The notes beneath the pieces are model-generated. The model saw only the letters and a program-made list of their open reading frames with translations, made no database searches and was not told where the DNA came from. A stretch of 64,000 bases of DNA, from assembly GCA_964621185.1 (NCBI GenBank), contig CAZULM010000008.1, positions 1 through 64,000 of the forward strand, in the 5' to 3' direction. Position 1 is the first letter of the stretch, and the number at the start of each line of letters is the position of its first letter. Made by a program: the position numbers and the translations under genes. The stretch is from M3007 sp964621185 (GTDB taxonomy: Bacteria > Bacteroidota > Bacteroidia > Chitinophagales > Saprospiraceae). Below, one piece after another: positions 17,657-25,042 of this stretch.

Positions 17657-17679
17657 TTTTTCTACGAAATTTTTCGTAG
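17632..17679. promoter_or_regulatory. Two 18-bp palindromic operators, probably for BlaI
   Basis: CTACGAATTATTTCGTAG (17632-17649) and CTACGAAATTTTTCGTAG (17662-17679) share the arms CTACGAA/TTCGTAG and begin exactly 30 bases apart, so they lie on nearly the same face of the helix (three turns). The position directly before a gene cluster that encodes BlaI, overlapping the predicted promoter, and the TAC...GTA dyad typical of BlaI/MecI sites, support a repressor operator. Binding is inferred. Confidence 0.75.
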
Positions 17680-17735
17680 GTTGTGGGAGGAAGTCGAAAA
17701 TTGGTTCAGCAGCGGCGTATTTTTTGTGCGTTGTT

Positions 17736-17779
17736 GGAACACGGATTGAACGGATTTGACGGGTTGAGACGGATTTTTG
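17736..17779 (+). repeat. Left inverted repeat of the Trypco1/NACHT cassette
   Basis: GGAACACGGATTGAACGG followed by ATTTGACGGGTTGAGACGG and ATTTTTG. The reverse complement recurs at 21237-21280 with about two mismatches over 44 bases. The pair brackets the two-gene conflict cassette. The right-hand end of this copy contains the -33 box of the cassette promoter. Confidence 0.8.
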
Positions 17780-17806
17780 GAATTGGCCATGAAACCTATA
17801 CCTTTG
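17776..17806 (+). promoter_or_regulatory. Consensus Bacteroidota promoter of the Trypco1-NACHT operon
   Basis: TTTG at 17776-17779, exactly 19 bases, then TACCTTTG at 17799-17806: a full match to -33 TTTG / -7 TAnnTTTG. Transcription would begin near 17813 and leave an ~85-base leader before the ATG at 17898. The -33 element lies within the left inverted repeat. Confidence 0.7.
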
Positions 17807-17897
17807 GAAAAAGTATGCACGAGTACCATAAAAGTCATTGATCTATTCAGGCTTAATATCTCGAAACTATTTTTCTAAAACTAAGCGAAAACCCAAC

Positions 17898-18257
17898 ATG
17901 GCTAAAATCATTCCATTCAAAGACAAAGACTTGGGCATCATTTACATTGAAGTGGTGGATACCCCGGAAACAGCCCTGGAGGGCACCTCCAAGGGAACCA
18001 CCAAGCTGACCAACAAATCCGTCACGAAAGTGGTAGCCAAACTCGACGATGCCCTGAACTCCATCGGCGTACTGGCTGGTAAAATCACCAAAGCCATCAC
18101 CAACAACCCCCTGTACCCCGACGAGATCGAGTGCAAAATCGGTATCAAGTTCACCGCCGACGCTAACATCGTGATCGCCAATGCTGGCGCAGAAGGCAGC
18201 CTCGAACTGACCCTGAAATGGAACTCCAAACAACTCGCCGACCGCGAGACTAAATGA
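17898..18257 (+). CDS. Trypco1 (CU044_2847-family) domain protein, partner of the trypsin-NACHT protein
   Basis: A 119-aa single-domain protein. The C-terminal half (PDEIECKIGIKFTADANIVI, then ANAGAEGSLELTLKW) is the hallmark of the trypsin-co-occurring domain 1 (Trypco1). This domain is known from comparative genomics to accompany trypsin-like proteases and STAND NTPases in predicted conflict systems. There is no signal peptide, so it is cytoplasmic. Only 6 bases separate it from the next gene, so both should be made from one mRNA. It may be the substrate or regulator of the trypsin domain, which is inference. The start MAKIIPFKDK at 17898 was chosen because the 20 codons upstream (rich in Lys/Ser/Asn) are not family-like. 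Confidence 0.87.
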   Translation: MAKIIPFKDKDLGIIYIEVVDTPETALEGTSKGTTKLTNKSVTKVVAKLDDALNSIGVLAGKITKAITNNPLYPDEIECKIGIKFTADANIVIANAGAEGSLELTLKWNSKQLADRETK

Positions 18258-18263
18258 TGCGCC

Positions 18264-21023
18264 ATGATAACCTACCAAAGACACTTGCGCCCCTCCATCG
18301 TCAGGATGCAAGACGGTACCGGATTCTGGGTGAAAGGCCGAAACGGGAAACGCTACGTGCTCACCTGTACTCATGTATTGGAAGACAACAAAGCAATAGA
18401 GATAAGGCTGTTTGACGGCAAGGAAAGCTTTGAAAAAAACGTGCGCGCAAAGTTGCTTGCCCAAATCTCCGTGAAAGAAGGTGATGTTTCCCTGTTGGAA
18501 GTTGCCGAAAAGGACATCCCCGGCGATTGCCTGGCCCTCCAGCTCTTGGACATCAGCTTTTCTGAGCCGCCGCCATTTCAGGCTTTTGGTTTCCCTGAAG
18601 CATTTTCGGAACATGGCCGCCCCGCACACGGGACAATTGTGAACACCGCCACTTCCAACGACAGAGTCCCCCTCCTTCAACTCAATACGGACATGGATAT
18701 TCGGCAAGGTTTTAGCGGCGCGCCTGTGGTGCATGCCCAGATGGGCTATGTGTTGGGTATGGTCAGCGATGGAGAGGAGCCAAGCCCAAGAAAGGCCGAC
18801 CTGAACCCTTATGCACTCCCCGCAAAGTTCATTGCCGAAAAGCTACAGGAATACCTGGAGGTACAAACCCTGCACCCTTACCAGGCATGGCTGGCCAGCC
18901 TGTACCACGACGTGGTGCTGGGCGACGAAAAAGGGATGCGTTTGTCGGATGTTTATGTGGCAGCGAATTGTGGGGTGCATGAATTTTGTGTGGACAAAAC
19001 AGATTCATCGTACAAGTCCAGGACCGCCAAAAACGGCTTTTTCCCAACAGGTGCAAACATTCACGACATTGTTGAGGGTGTGCTGCTGGACAAAGAAAAC
19101 AAACCTCACAAGACAAACAAACCGGCATTGACGCTGCTGCTCGGCTATCCCGGCCAGGGCAAAACCTCGTTCACCAAGCGCTTGATCCACGATTCTATCA
19201 CCCAAAATCCAGAGCATGCAGTTTATCTGGTGCGGCTGCGCTACATCACCGACACCAGGGCGCTTTTAAACAACCCATTTCAGGTTTTGGAACAGGAGAT
19301 AATGCATGAAGGGAAAATAGAAACAGGCGATTCCCTTATCGTAAATTTCAATAACGCCTTGCTGGTGCTGGATGGCCTGGATGAGCTATCCATCAAAAGC
19401 GATATGAGCAGCCGCGATGTGGACGACATCGTGCAGGAAATTTGGCGCAATACTGAAAAGTTCCCGGGACTGCGGGTGATATTGACGGCGCGTTATGGCT
19501 ATGCCAAACTAGAAAAACTCGCTAACCGCAACATTTTGGTACTGCAACTCTCCGAATTTGAACCTCAACACCAAAAATCATGGCTAAAAGCTTACCGTAT
19601 TTTTCATCCGGAAAGCCATTTAACGGAAGCGGCATTAAAAACTTACCAGGAGGAAGGAAAGTACAAGGTCATACGCGAACTCATCACCCAGCCCATCCTG
19701 CTCCAGATGGTGGCCACGCTTGAAGATGGCCTTGCGGGCGGCGACAACCGCGCCGCCATCTATACCAAACTGTTCGACCAGTTGGTGGCCCGTGCCTGGG
19801 ACAAAGGCGGCAATATTGCCACCCTGCGGGGCTTGAATCCTGAAATGCTGCGCCATGCCTTGCAAGATATAGCCCATGCGATTTTCCACGCAGAGAAAGG
19901 TTATCTGTATAAATCGGATTTGCACAAATTGCCCAAAGTGAAAGCATTGGAAACCGCCCTCGACAACAAAATCGATATCTGGCGCAGCGTGATGGTGGCG
20001 TTTTACATGGACGAGGTGCGAAAAAGCAGCAGCCGCGAAAATGAAGGCGACCGCGACCACGATTTCGGCCTTGAGTTTTTGCACAAATCGCTGTATGAGT
20101 ATTTGTGTGCGGAAAAAATATGGCGGAGCATCACCGAAGAGTTTGAAAAGCCTCCCAAAAAGGCGGAATACGGCTTGGAAAGCCTGTATGATATCTTTGG
20201 CCACAAGGTACTTTCCATTGAAATCGTCAAATATTTGATTGAAATTATTCGAAACGACGAGCTGGCGGACAAGCAAGAACTTTCCAAAAACGTGACTCTA
20301 TGGATGAATGATTGGCTGGATTGTGATTTTCTGTCAACAAAAGGTGTTGGCCAGCCTTTGGACAGCATTTCTGCCGTTTTTTATGGTTTTTGGACGGTGC
20401 TTAGCCATCTCAGGGAGGGAGAGAATTATTTTAACGATGAAAACAGAACCCGACTTGTGCAATTGATTAGACTGGTATCGGAAGGAGACAATTGGAGTTA
20501 TTTTAATTTGTCAGGTGCAAACTTAGCTGGCGCAAGTCTGGGAGGCGCAAATTTGGATGGTGTAAACCTTTCTTGCGCAAACCTGGCAAACACATACTTA
20601 TACGGTGCAAGTTTGGGGAACGCAAATTTGTCTGGAGCAGTTCTGACTAGAGCAACCCTATACCGCGCAAGCCTTTTTAAGGCAGACTTGTCAGATTCAA
20701 ATCTGTCTGAAGCAAATTTGGGAAGCGCAAACTTGTCCGGCACTAATATGACTAGGACAAACCTAGAAAGAGTAAACTTTATTAATGCATACATGGGCGA
20801 ATCCATATTTGAACACGATAACTACTTAGATGAAGACGTTGTAGGTACAATCTTAGACGATGCCCTCCTCTCCAGAACTATATTGATTGAGGCTCGGGGG
20901 TTAACTGCTATGCAATTACAAAATGTCAAAACTCTTTATACCTCAGCCATCCCCCTTGAAATAGAATCCACCCTTCGCAAAACCCACCCGCATTTGTTTG
21001 AAAAGCCGGAATGGCTCGAATAA
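18264..21023 (+). CDS. Trypsin-like protease / NACHT NTPase / pentapeptide-repeat fusion (NLR-like conflict protein)
   Basis: A 919-aa cytoplasmic protein with three parts. Residues ~10-200: trypsin-like protease with an apparently intact triad, H37 (TCTHVL), D74 (EGDVSLLEV) and S151 (GFSGAPVV). Residues ~285-650: STAND NTPase of NACHT type, with Walker A GYPGQGKTS (294-302), Walker B ALLVLDGLDEL (365-375) and sensor-like VILTAR (405-410), followed by a helical region. Residues ~745-845: pentapeptide repeats (LSGANLAGASLGGANLDGVN). NACHT NTPases with N-terminal effectors and C-terminal sensors are established antiphage (bNACHT/NLR-like) architectures; here protease = effector, pentapeptides = sensor or scaffold is inference. 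It is cotranscribed with Trypco1. AT content rises over the pentapeptide part, which suggests a separate origin. Confidence 0.92.
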   Translation: MITYQRHLRPSIVRMQDGTGFWVKGRNGKRYVLTCTHVLEDNKAIEIRLFDGKESFEKNVRAKLLAQISVKEGDVSLLEVAEKDIPGDCLALQLLDISFSEPPPFQAFGFPEAFSEHGRPAHGTIVNTATSNDRVPLLQLNTDMDIRQGFSGAPVVHAQMGYVLGMVSDGEEPSPRKADLNPYALPAKFIAEKLQEYLEVQTLHPYQAWLASLYHDVVLGDEKGMRLSDVYVAANCGVHEFCVDKTDSSYKSRTAKNGFFPTGANIHDIVEGVLLDKENKPHKTNKPALTLLLGYPGQGKTSFTKRLIHDSITQNPEHAVYLVRLRYITDTRALLNNPFQVLEQEIMHEGKIETGDSLIVNFNNALLVLDGLDELSIKSDMSSRDVDDIVQEIWRNTEKFPGLRVILTARYGYAKLEKLANRNILVLQLSEFEPQHQKSWLKAYRIFHPESHLTEAALKTYQEEGKYKVIRELITQPILLQMVATLEDGLAGGDNRAAIYTKLFDQLVARAWDKGGNIATLRGLNPEMLRHALQDIAHAIFHAEKGYLYKSDLHKLPKVKALETALDNKIDIWRSVMVAFYMDEVRKSSSRENEGDRDHDFGLEFLHKSLYEYLCAEKIWRSITEEFEKPPKKAEYGLESLYDIFGHKVLSIEIVKYLIEIIRNDELADKQELSKNVTLWMNDWLDCDFLSTKGVGQPLDSISAVFYGFWTVLSHLREGENYFNDENRTRLVQLIRLVSEGDNWSYFNLSGANLAGASLGGANLDGVNLSCANLANTYLYGASLGNANLSGAVLTRATLYRASLFKADLSDSNLSEANLGSANLSGTNMTRTNLERVNFINAYMGESIFEHDNYLDEDVVGTILDDALLSRTILIEARGLTAMQLQNVKTLYTSAIPLEIESTLRKTHPHLFEKPEWLE

Positions 21024-21071
21024 AGCATAAAAGCGCCGCAACTGCCCAGCCCCATGCTACCCACTCCCTTT

Positions 21072-21188
21072 CCTTGTCCTTCTCGTAAGAATCCGTCCAC
21101 ATAAAGTGCGCTGAACGCTCATAAGCAGGCAGCATTTCGGCCTGCTTTCCCCCTCTATACATGGACGGATTCTTACGAGAAGGACAAG
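21072..21188 (+). repeat. Palindromic element with CTTCTCGTAAGAATCCGTCC ends (copy 1)
   Basis: The left arm contains CTTCTCGTAAGAATCCGTCC and the right arm GGACGGATTCTTACGAGAAG, a near-perfect inverted repeat of about 27 bases. The ~60-base centre includes AGTGCGCTGAACGCTC and a small GCAGGC...GCCTGC stem. Related copies lie at 37058-37172 and 48267-48380. There is no coding capacity. It sits just after the NACHT gene. Confidence 0.8.
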
Positions 21189-21236
21189 CCAAGGGCCAGG
21201 CCAGTGTGCAGCAAATGGCGACAGCTGAAAAGCTGT

Positions 21237-21280
21237 AAAAAATCCGTCCCAACCCGTCAAATCCGTTCAATCCGCGTTCC
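21237..21280 (-). repeat. Right inverted repeat of the Trypco1/NACHT cassette
   Basis: AAAAATCCGTCCCAACCCG followed by TCAAATCCGTTCAATCCGCG and TTCC is the inverted counterpart of 17736-17779. Together the two arms delimit about 3.46 kb holding only the promoter, the two conflict genes and one palindromic element. Confidence 0.8.
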
Positions 21281-21363
21281 ATTGGCGAATAGTGCGGGCA
21301 AAACACACAGCTCCCAACCTTTTTTGAAAACTTCGCTGTCTTTAAAATATCGCTCATTCACCG

Positions 21364-21474
21364 ATATAGTCAACGCAAAGTGGTTGTGAAAATCTCGATC
21401 GCATAATCATTTGAAAATCAGATGTTTTCAATCACTCAAATCATACAAATCACTTTAATCACAGTATAACATAG
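21364..21474 (+). repeat. GTGGTTGTGAA/AATCA composite repeat (copy 1)
   Basis: Begins TATAGTCAACGCAAAGTGG, then TTGTGAAAAT, a spacer, ATTTGAAAATCAGA, and ends in four AATCA motifs spaced 9 bases apart and AGTATAAC. A second copy is at 31790-31902 and a partial one at 33594-33619. The AATCA tail resembles that of the ~100-bp leader repeat. It ends just before the gene at 21481. Confidence 0.6.
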
Positions 21475-21480
21475 CTTGAC

Positions 21481-22380
21481 ATGAAAAAACTACTCCTGCT
21501 CTCCTTGTTTTTCGCCTCCCTGGCAACCCCTGCCCATACACAAAACTGGTTCTCCGCCGATCACCGCTGGGTGTTCAACCTCAGCGGCGGCTTTGGGGGC
21601 TTCAACCAGGATTTTGAAATGGTCGCAGAGGCCGACACCGTAATCCAGGGCAAAACAGCCCGGAAATGGGTGTTCCATTTTTCCGGTTTCCTGCAGATGG
21701 AGCCAAAATTCACGTACAGCGACGGCCCGCGCGCCTATTCCTTCGTCGCCAGCCTCGATTCTTTCGTGAAAATTTACGATTTCTCCTTAGCCGTGGGCGA
21801 GCAACTGAAAGTCCCCAGGGAATGGGGCTCCTTTACCTACAAGATCGAATCCATAGATCAGGTGCAGGCAGGCAGCCTGACGCTGAAACGCCAACGGGTG
21901 CGCTATATTCAGCCCGACGGTACGCCTACAGATTGGAAATTCGATATCCTGGAAAACGCCGGCATGGTCGGCCAGCCATTCGATGTGAGCTACCCAACTT
22001 GCTCTTTCGTGCTGATCCCCGACTATCAGTGCGGCAGCGTGGTAGATGGGTTTGATATAAAATTTCTGTGTTTTTCGACGCCTTCGGGCAGCTTCAACCC
22101 TTTCAACGGCTCCTGCAGCGTGGTGGCGACCAACGACCCACCAAGCGCTGATGTACAGCTGAGGCCCAACCCGGCCACGGATTACTTTGAAATCAAGGGC
22201 TCCGGCAGCGGGGAAGCCCTGCAATCGGTGGTTTTGATGGACCTTGGCGGCAAGGCGCTCCGGCGCTGGGAGACTGCCCTGCAGCGCTATTCCCTGGAAA
22301 GCCTGGCGGCAGGGGTGTATTTCGTTGAAATCAGGTCGGGCAGTGGGGCGCGGGCGGTGCAGCGGCTGGTGAAGCTTTGA
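21481..22380 (+). CDS. Secreted protein of unknown function with T9SS sorting domain
   Basis: A 299-aa exported protein: signal peptide MKKLLLLSLFFASLATPAHTQ, a ~190-residue beta-rich body that I do not recognise (NWFSADHRWVFNLSGGFGG ... QCGSVVDGFDIKFLCF, with a few Cys), and a T9SS type A sorting domain over the last ~75 residues (VQLRPNPATDYFEI ... SLAAGVYFVEIRSG). It is therefore expected at the cell surface or in the medium. It is monocistronic, directly preceded by an AATCA-type repeat that may provide its leader. The body could be a small lectin- or lipocalin-like fold, which is a guess only. Confidence 0.8.
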   Translation: MKKLLLLSLFFASLATPAHTQNWFSADHRWVFNLSGGFGGFNQDFEMVAEADTVIQGKTARKWVFHFSGFLQMEPKFTYSDGPRAYSFVASLDSFVKIYDFSLAVGEQLKVPREWGSFTYKIESIDQVQAGSLTLKRQRVRYIQPDGTPTDWKFDILENAGMVGQPFDVSYPTCSFVLIPDYQCGSVVDGFDIKFLCFSTPSGSFNPFNGSCSVVATNDPPSADVQLRPNPATDYFEIKGSGSGEALQSVVLMDLGGKALRRWETALQRYSLESLAAGVYFVEIRSGSGARAVQRLVKL

Positions 22381-22393
22381 TGGGCAATTTTAA

Positions 22394-22618
22394 TGTCCAA
22401 TATCCAGGTATTATCCAACATGGAATGTCCAATGCCCAACTCGTACAGCTGCTCGGGAATGTTTGGATTCGGCAGGTTTTGTCATGTCCAATTATCCACA
22501 TTGGTGAATGGGTCATTTGCTTTTTTCCCGGAAAGACCAGCGGCTTTGACTACCTGGACATTGGACATTCCGTGTTGGGCATTGGAAATTATTCCTTCAA
22601 ACCTGGGCATTGGACATT
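22394..22618. repeat. Cluster of TTGGACATTCC / GTTGGGCATTGG repeats
   Basis: Between the T9SS gene and the alpha/beta hydrolase. GGAATGTCCAATGCCCAAC (about 22422-22440) is partly inverted at 22563-22583 (GGACATTCCGTGTTGGGCATT) and TGGGCATTGGACATTCC recurs at 22604-22620. It could form a stem between two convergent genes. No ORF of interest. Confidence 0.55.
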
Positions 22619-22624
22619 CCCCCC

Positions 22625-23422
22625 TTACCCATTTCCCCTAATCTGCTCCCCCAGTTCCTCCCCTATCAACCTATGCCCTTCATCCAGCCAAAACACCCGC
22701 ACATTGGGCAGCCCTTCGTACAGCTTTTTCAGGGTTTTTTGCCGCAGCATGGGGTCGTTCAGCCCGATATACACGTCGGTGGGCAGCTTGCTCTCGCCCA
22801 GGATGCGCTGGATGATGTGCCGGCTCAGGTAGAAGGAGCGCATGGCTAACCAGCAGCCGAAGGTGCGGCGGAAGCGCTCGGGGCGGTTGAGGTTATTGGT
22901 GAGGAAATGATGGATCAGCGGCGGGGTCAGCCCTATTTTTTTGCCAAAATTGATGAGCGCGATAAACCAGCCCGGTTTTTGCAAAATGCGGTAGAGCAGC
23001 CGGCGTACCCACATCGGTGTGCGGGCAGCCATGCTCATACCCTTGGTCTTTACGCCATCGGGCGAGAGCAGGTACAGTTTGTTGAGCTGGCCGATGAGAT
23101 CGGGCAGCATGGCCTGCGCCAGGCGGCCCCCAAAGCTGAAGCCCATGAGGCTGAAGCGCGTTTTCCCCTTTTCGGCCAAAATGCGGCGGATAATGCCCAG
23201 CAGGTCGTCTTTTGAAAAAGTGTTCGGCTCCCAGGTCGTTTGCCCATGAAATGGCCAATCGATGGCCACCACGGTGTACTTTTCTGAGAGCGCCGGCTCC
23301 AGCACCGCGAACATCCGGGCGCGGTCGCTGAACCCGTGCAGGGCGATGAGCAGTTCGGGGCCGCTGCCAAAATGCAGGCAGTGTACTTTGCCGTTGGGTA
23401 ATTCCATGAAAGAAGATTGCAT
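22625..23422 (-). CDS. Alpha/beta-fold hydrolase
   Basis: A 265-aa hydrolase. Visible: the oxyanion HG motif (LLIALHGFSDRARMF, about residue 25-38), the nucleophile elbow GFSFGG (Ser about residue 92), and a late His (DEGHRLIGE) close to the C-terminus; Asp is probably in PTDVYIGLNDPM. No signal peptide. The substrate is unknown; esterase, thioesterase and MhpC-like C-C hydrolase are all possible. The start MQSSFMELPNG at 23422 was chosen, with MELPNG at 23407 the alternative; the frame upstream is not conserved-looking and overlaps the 5' region of the divergent gene. No operon partner. Confidence 0.85.
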   Translation of the reverse strand: MQSSFMELPNGKVHCLHFGSGPELLIALHGFSDRARMFAVLEPALSEKYTVVAIDWPFHGQTTWEPNTFSKDDLLGIIRRILAEKGKTRFSLMGFSFGGRLAQAMLPDLIGQLNKLYLLSPDGVKTKGMSMAARTPMWVRRLLYRILQKPGWFIALINFGKKIGLTPPLIHHFLTNNLNRPERFRRTFGCWLAMRSFYLSRHIIQRILGESKLPTDVYIGLNDPMLRQKTLKKLYEGLPNVRVFWLDEGHRLIGEELGEQIRGNG

Positions 23423-23593
23423 CGCAGAAAGGTTGGTTTGACGTTTTCCAATACGCCGATGGATGTGCAAAAATGGAAAAGTTCTGCGGTTTCTGCTCAA
23501 TCAGGGCATAACTTGATGGTAAAAAAGACCTTGCTCAATCAATGCACGCAACAATTGTCTGTTGATCGCCTATATTGCCCAAAAATTCGACAC

Positions 23594-24877
23594 ATGAAAG
23601 CACTCAAGCTACTCTTCTGCTGCGCCATGATTTGCCACCAGGCATTTGCACAAACCTGGACCACCCTCAATGTGCCGTTTGCCGGACGTTACGACGACTT
23701 GTTTTTCCTGAACGATAATGTGGCCTGGACCTGCAACTTAAATGGACAGTCGTACAAGACGACCGATGGCGGCCAAACCTGGATCAACTACCCCGTAAGC
23801 CAGGGCGACTATTTGCGCAGCATAAAGTTCATGGATGCCGACACCGGTTTTTGTGGCGGGCTGGATGCGGGAAGCTATTTGTTCAAATCCACCAACGGCG
23901 GGCACTCGTGGACCAACATAACCAATAAAGTGCCCGGCTTGCAAGCAGGGGTCTGCGGGCTTTCCTGCCCGGGCGGAAAAGTGGTTTACGGTTGTGGGGT
24001 TTTTGCTTCGCCAGCCTACGTGATAAAAAGCGCGGACGGGGGCGTTACCTGGCAAAGAATAGATATGTCGGCTTATGCCCTCGCGCTTGTCGATATACTT
24101 TTTATTGATGCGCAAACAGGCTGGGTCAGCGGCAGGGCGAAGCAGGACGCGGGCGGCGTCATTTTGCGCACCACCGACGGCGGCGCCACCTGGCAACAAG
24201 TGGCGCACACGGGCATTCATGGCGATTATGTATGGAAAATGCAGCGCTTGGACGCGCAAAACTGGTTTGCGTCCATTGAAAGGGATTTTTCTGCCAATGC
24301 AAAAACCAACATCCTCAAAAGCACCGATGGCGGCCTTTCCTGGCAAAACGTGCTGGTCAAAAACACCCACAGCAGGTTACAGGCAATCGGGTTTGTGACA
24401 AAAGATCGCGGATGGACGGGCGACGAGCTCCTTTTTGAAACAACAGACGGCGGGCAAACTTGGCAAAATATCAACTCCATCAGTATCAACGGCAACAATT
24501 TCAACCGATTTGTGCGATTATCGCCCACGAGGGCATTCTTGTCCGGCTCAACCATCCATCGGTTCGACGGCATTTCCAGCGTTGCCCCGGAGCCAGCCGC
24601 TGCCAGTGAAAACGGCGAATTCCACGGCCTGAGCATTTCGCCAAACCCTAACGACGGCAATTTCCAAATTTCCATCACCCTCCGCCAAAAAACCCAGGTC
24701 ATCCTGAAAATATACGCCTTCAACGGCGGCTACGAGGAACTGCTTTGGACAGGAGAACAAGCGGCAGGTGATTACCTGTTGCAGGCGAGCCTGGCGCACC
24801 AGCCGGCAGGCAATTATGTGGTGTATTTGAAGACGAACCACGGGACGCAGACAAGAATTGTAACGCTTTTACGGTAG
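23594..24877 (+). CDS. Secreted YCF48/BNR Asp-box protein with T9SS sorting domain
   Basis: A 427-aa secreted protein. Signal peptide MKALKLLFCCAMICHQAFAQ, then six Asp-box motifs (TTDGGQTW, STNGGHSW, SADGGVTW, TTDGGATW, STDGGLSW, TTDGGQTW) at intervals of about 45-50 residues. These indicate a beta-propeller of the YCF48/sialidase-like type. The last ~85 residues are a T9SS sorting domain (LSISPNPNDGNFQISI ... AGNYVVYLKT). It resembles the larger propeller at 1915-4434 in design but not closely in sequence. The start at 23594 gives the only good signal peptide. Function unknown; surface binding or hydrolase-like. Confidence 0.85.
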   Translation: MKALKLLFCCAMICHQAFAQTWTTLNVPFAGRYDDLFFLNDNVAWTCNLNGQSYKTTDGGQTWINYPVSQGDYLRSIKFMDADTGFCGGLDAGSYLFKSTNGGHSWTNITNKVPGLQAGVCGLSCPGGKVVYGCGVFASPAYVIKSADGGVTWQRIDMSAYALALVDILFIDAQTGWVSGRAKQDAGGVILRTTDGGATWQQVAHTGIHGDYVWKMQRLDAQNWFASIERDFSANAKTNILKSTDGGLSWQNVLVKNTHSRLQAIGFVTKDRGWTGDELLFETTDGGQTWQNINSISINGNNFNRFVRLSPTRAFLSGSTIHRFDGISSVAPEPAAASENGEFHGLSISPNPNDGNFQISITLRQKTQVILKIYAFNGGYEELLWTGEQAAGDYLLQASLAHQPAGNYVVYLKTNHGTQTRIVTLLR

Positions 24878-25042
24878 ACGGTTTGCACAGCATAGGTTTT
24901 CAGGTTTGGTATTTGTGCTTCAGCACTTTCGGCTTAGATTGTGAGCATCGGCAGTCTCTTTAAAAACCTTCCCAAACGGCTGAAATACTCGAACCAAAAG
25001 CATGAGACCAAGATGTGCAAACCGTCAACCGTCAACCGCCCG

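Larger units (their letters stand above)
21024..21480. other. Intergenic gap, 457 bases, composed of three repeats
   Basis: In order it holds a palindromic element (21072-21188), the right inverted repeat of the defence cassette (21237-21280) and a GTGGTTGTGAA/AATCA composite repeat (21364-21474) that ends 7 bases before the next ATG. No gene is supported. Confidence 0.7.
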
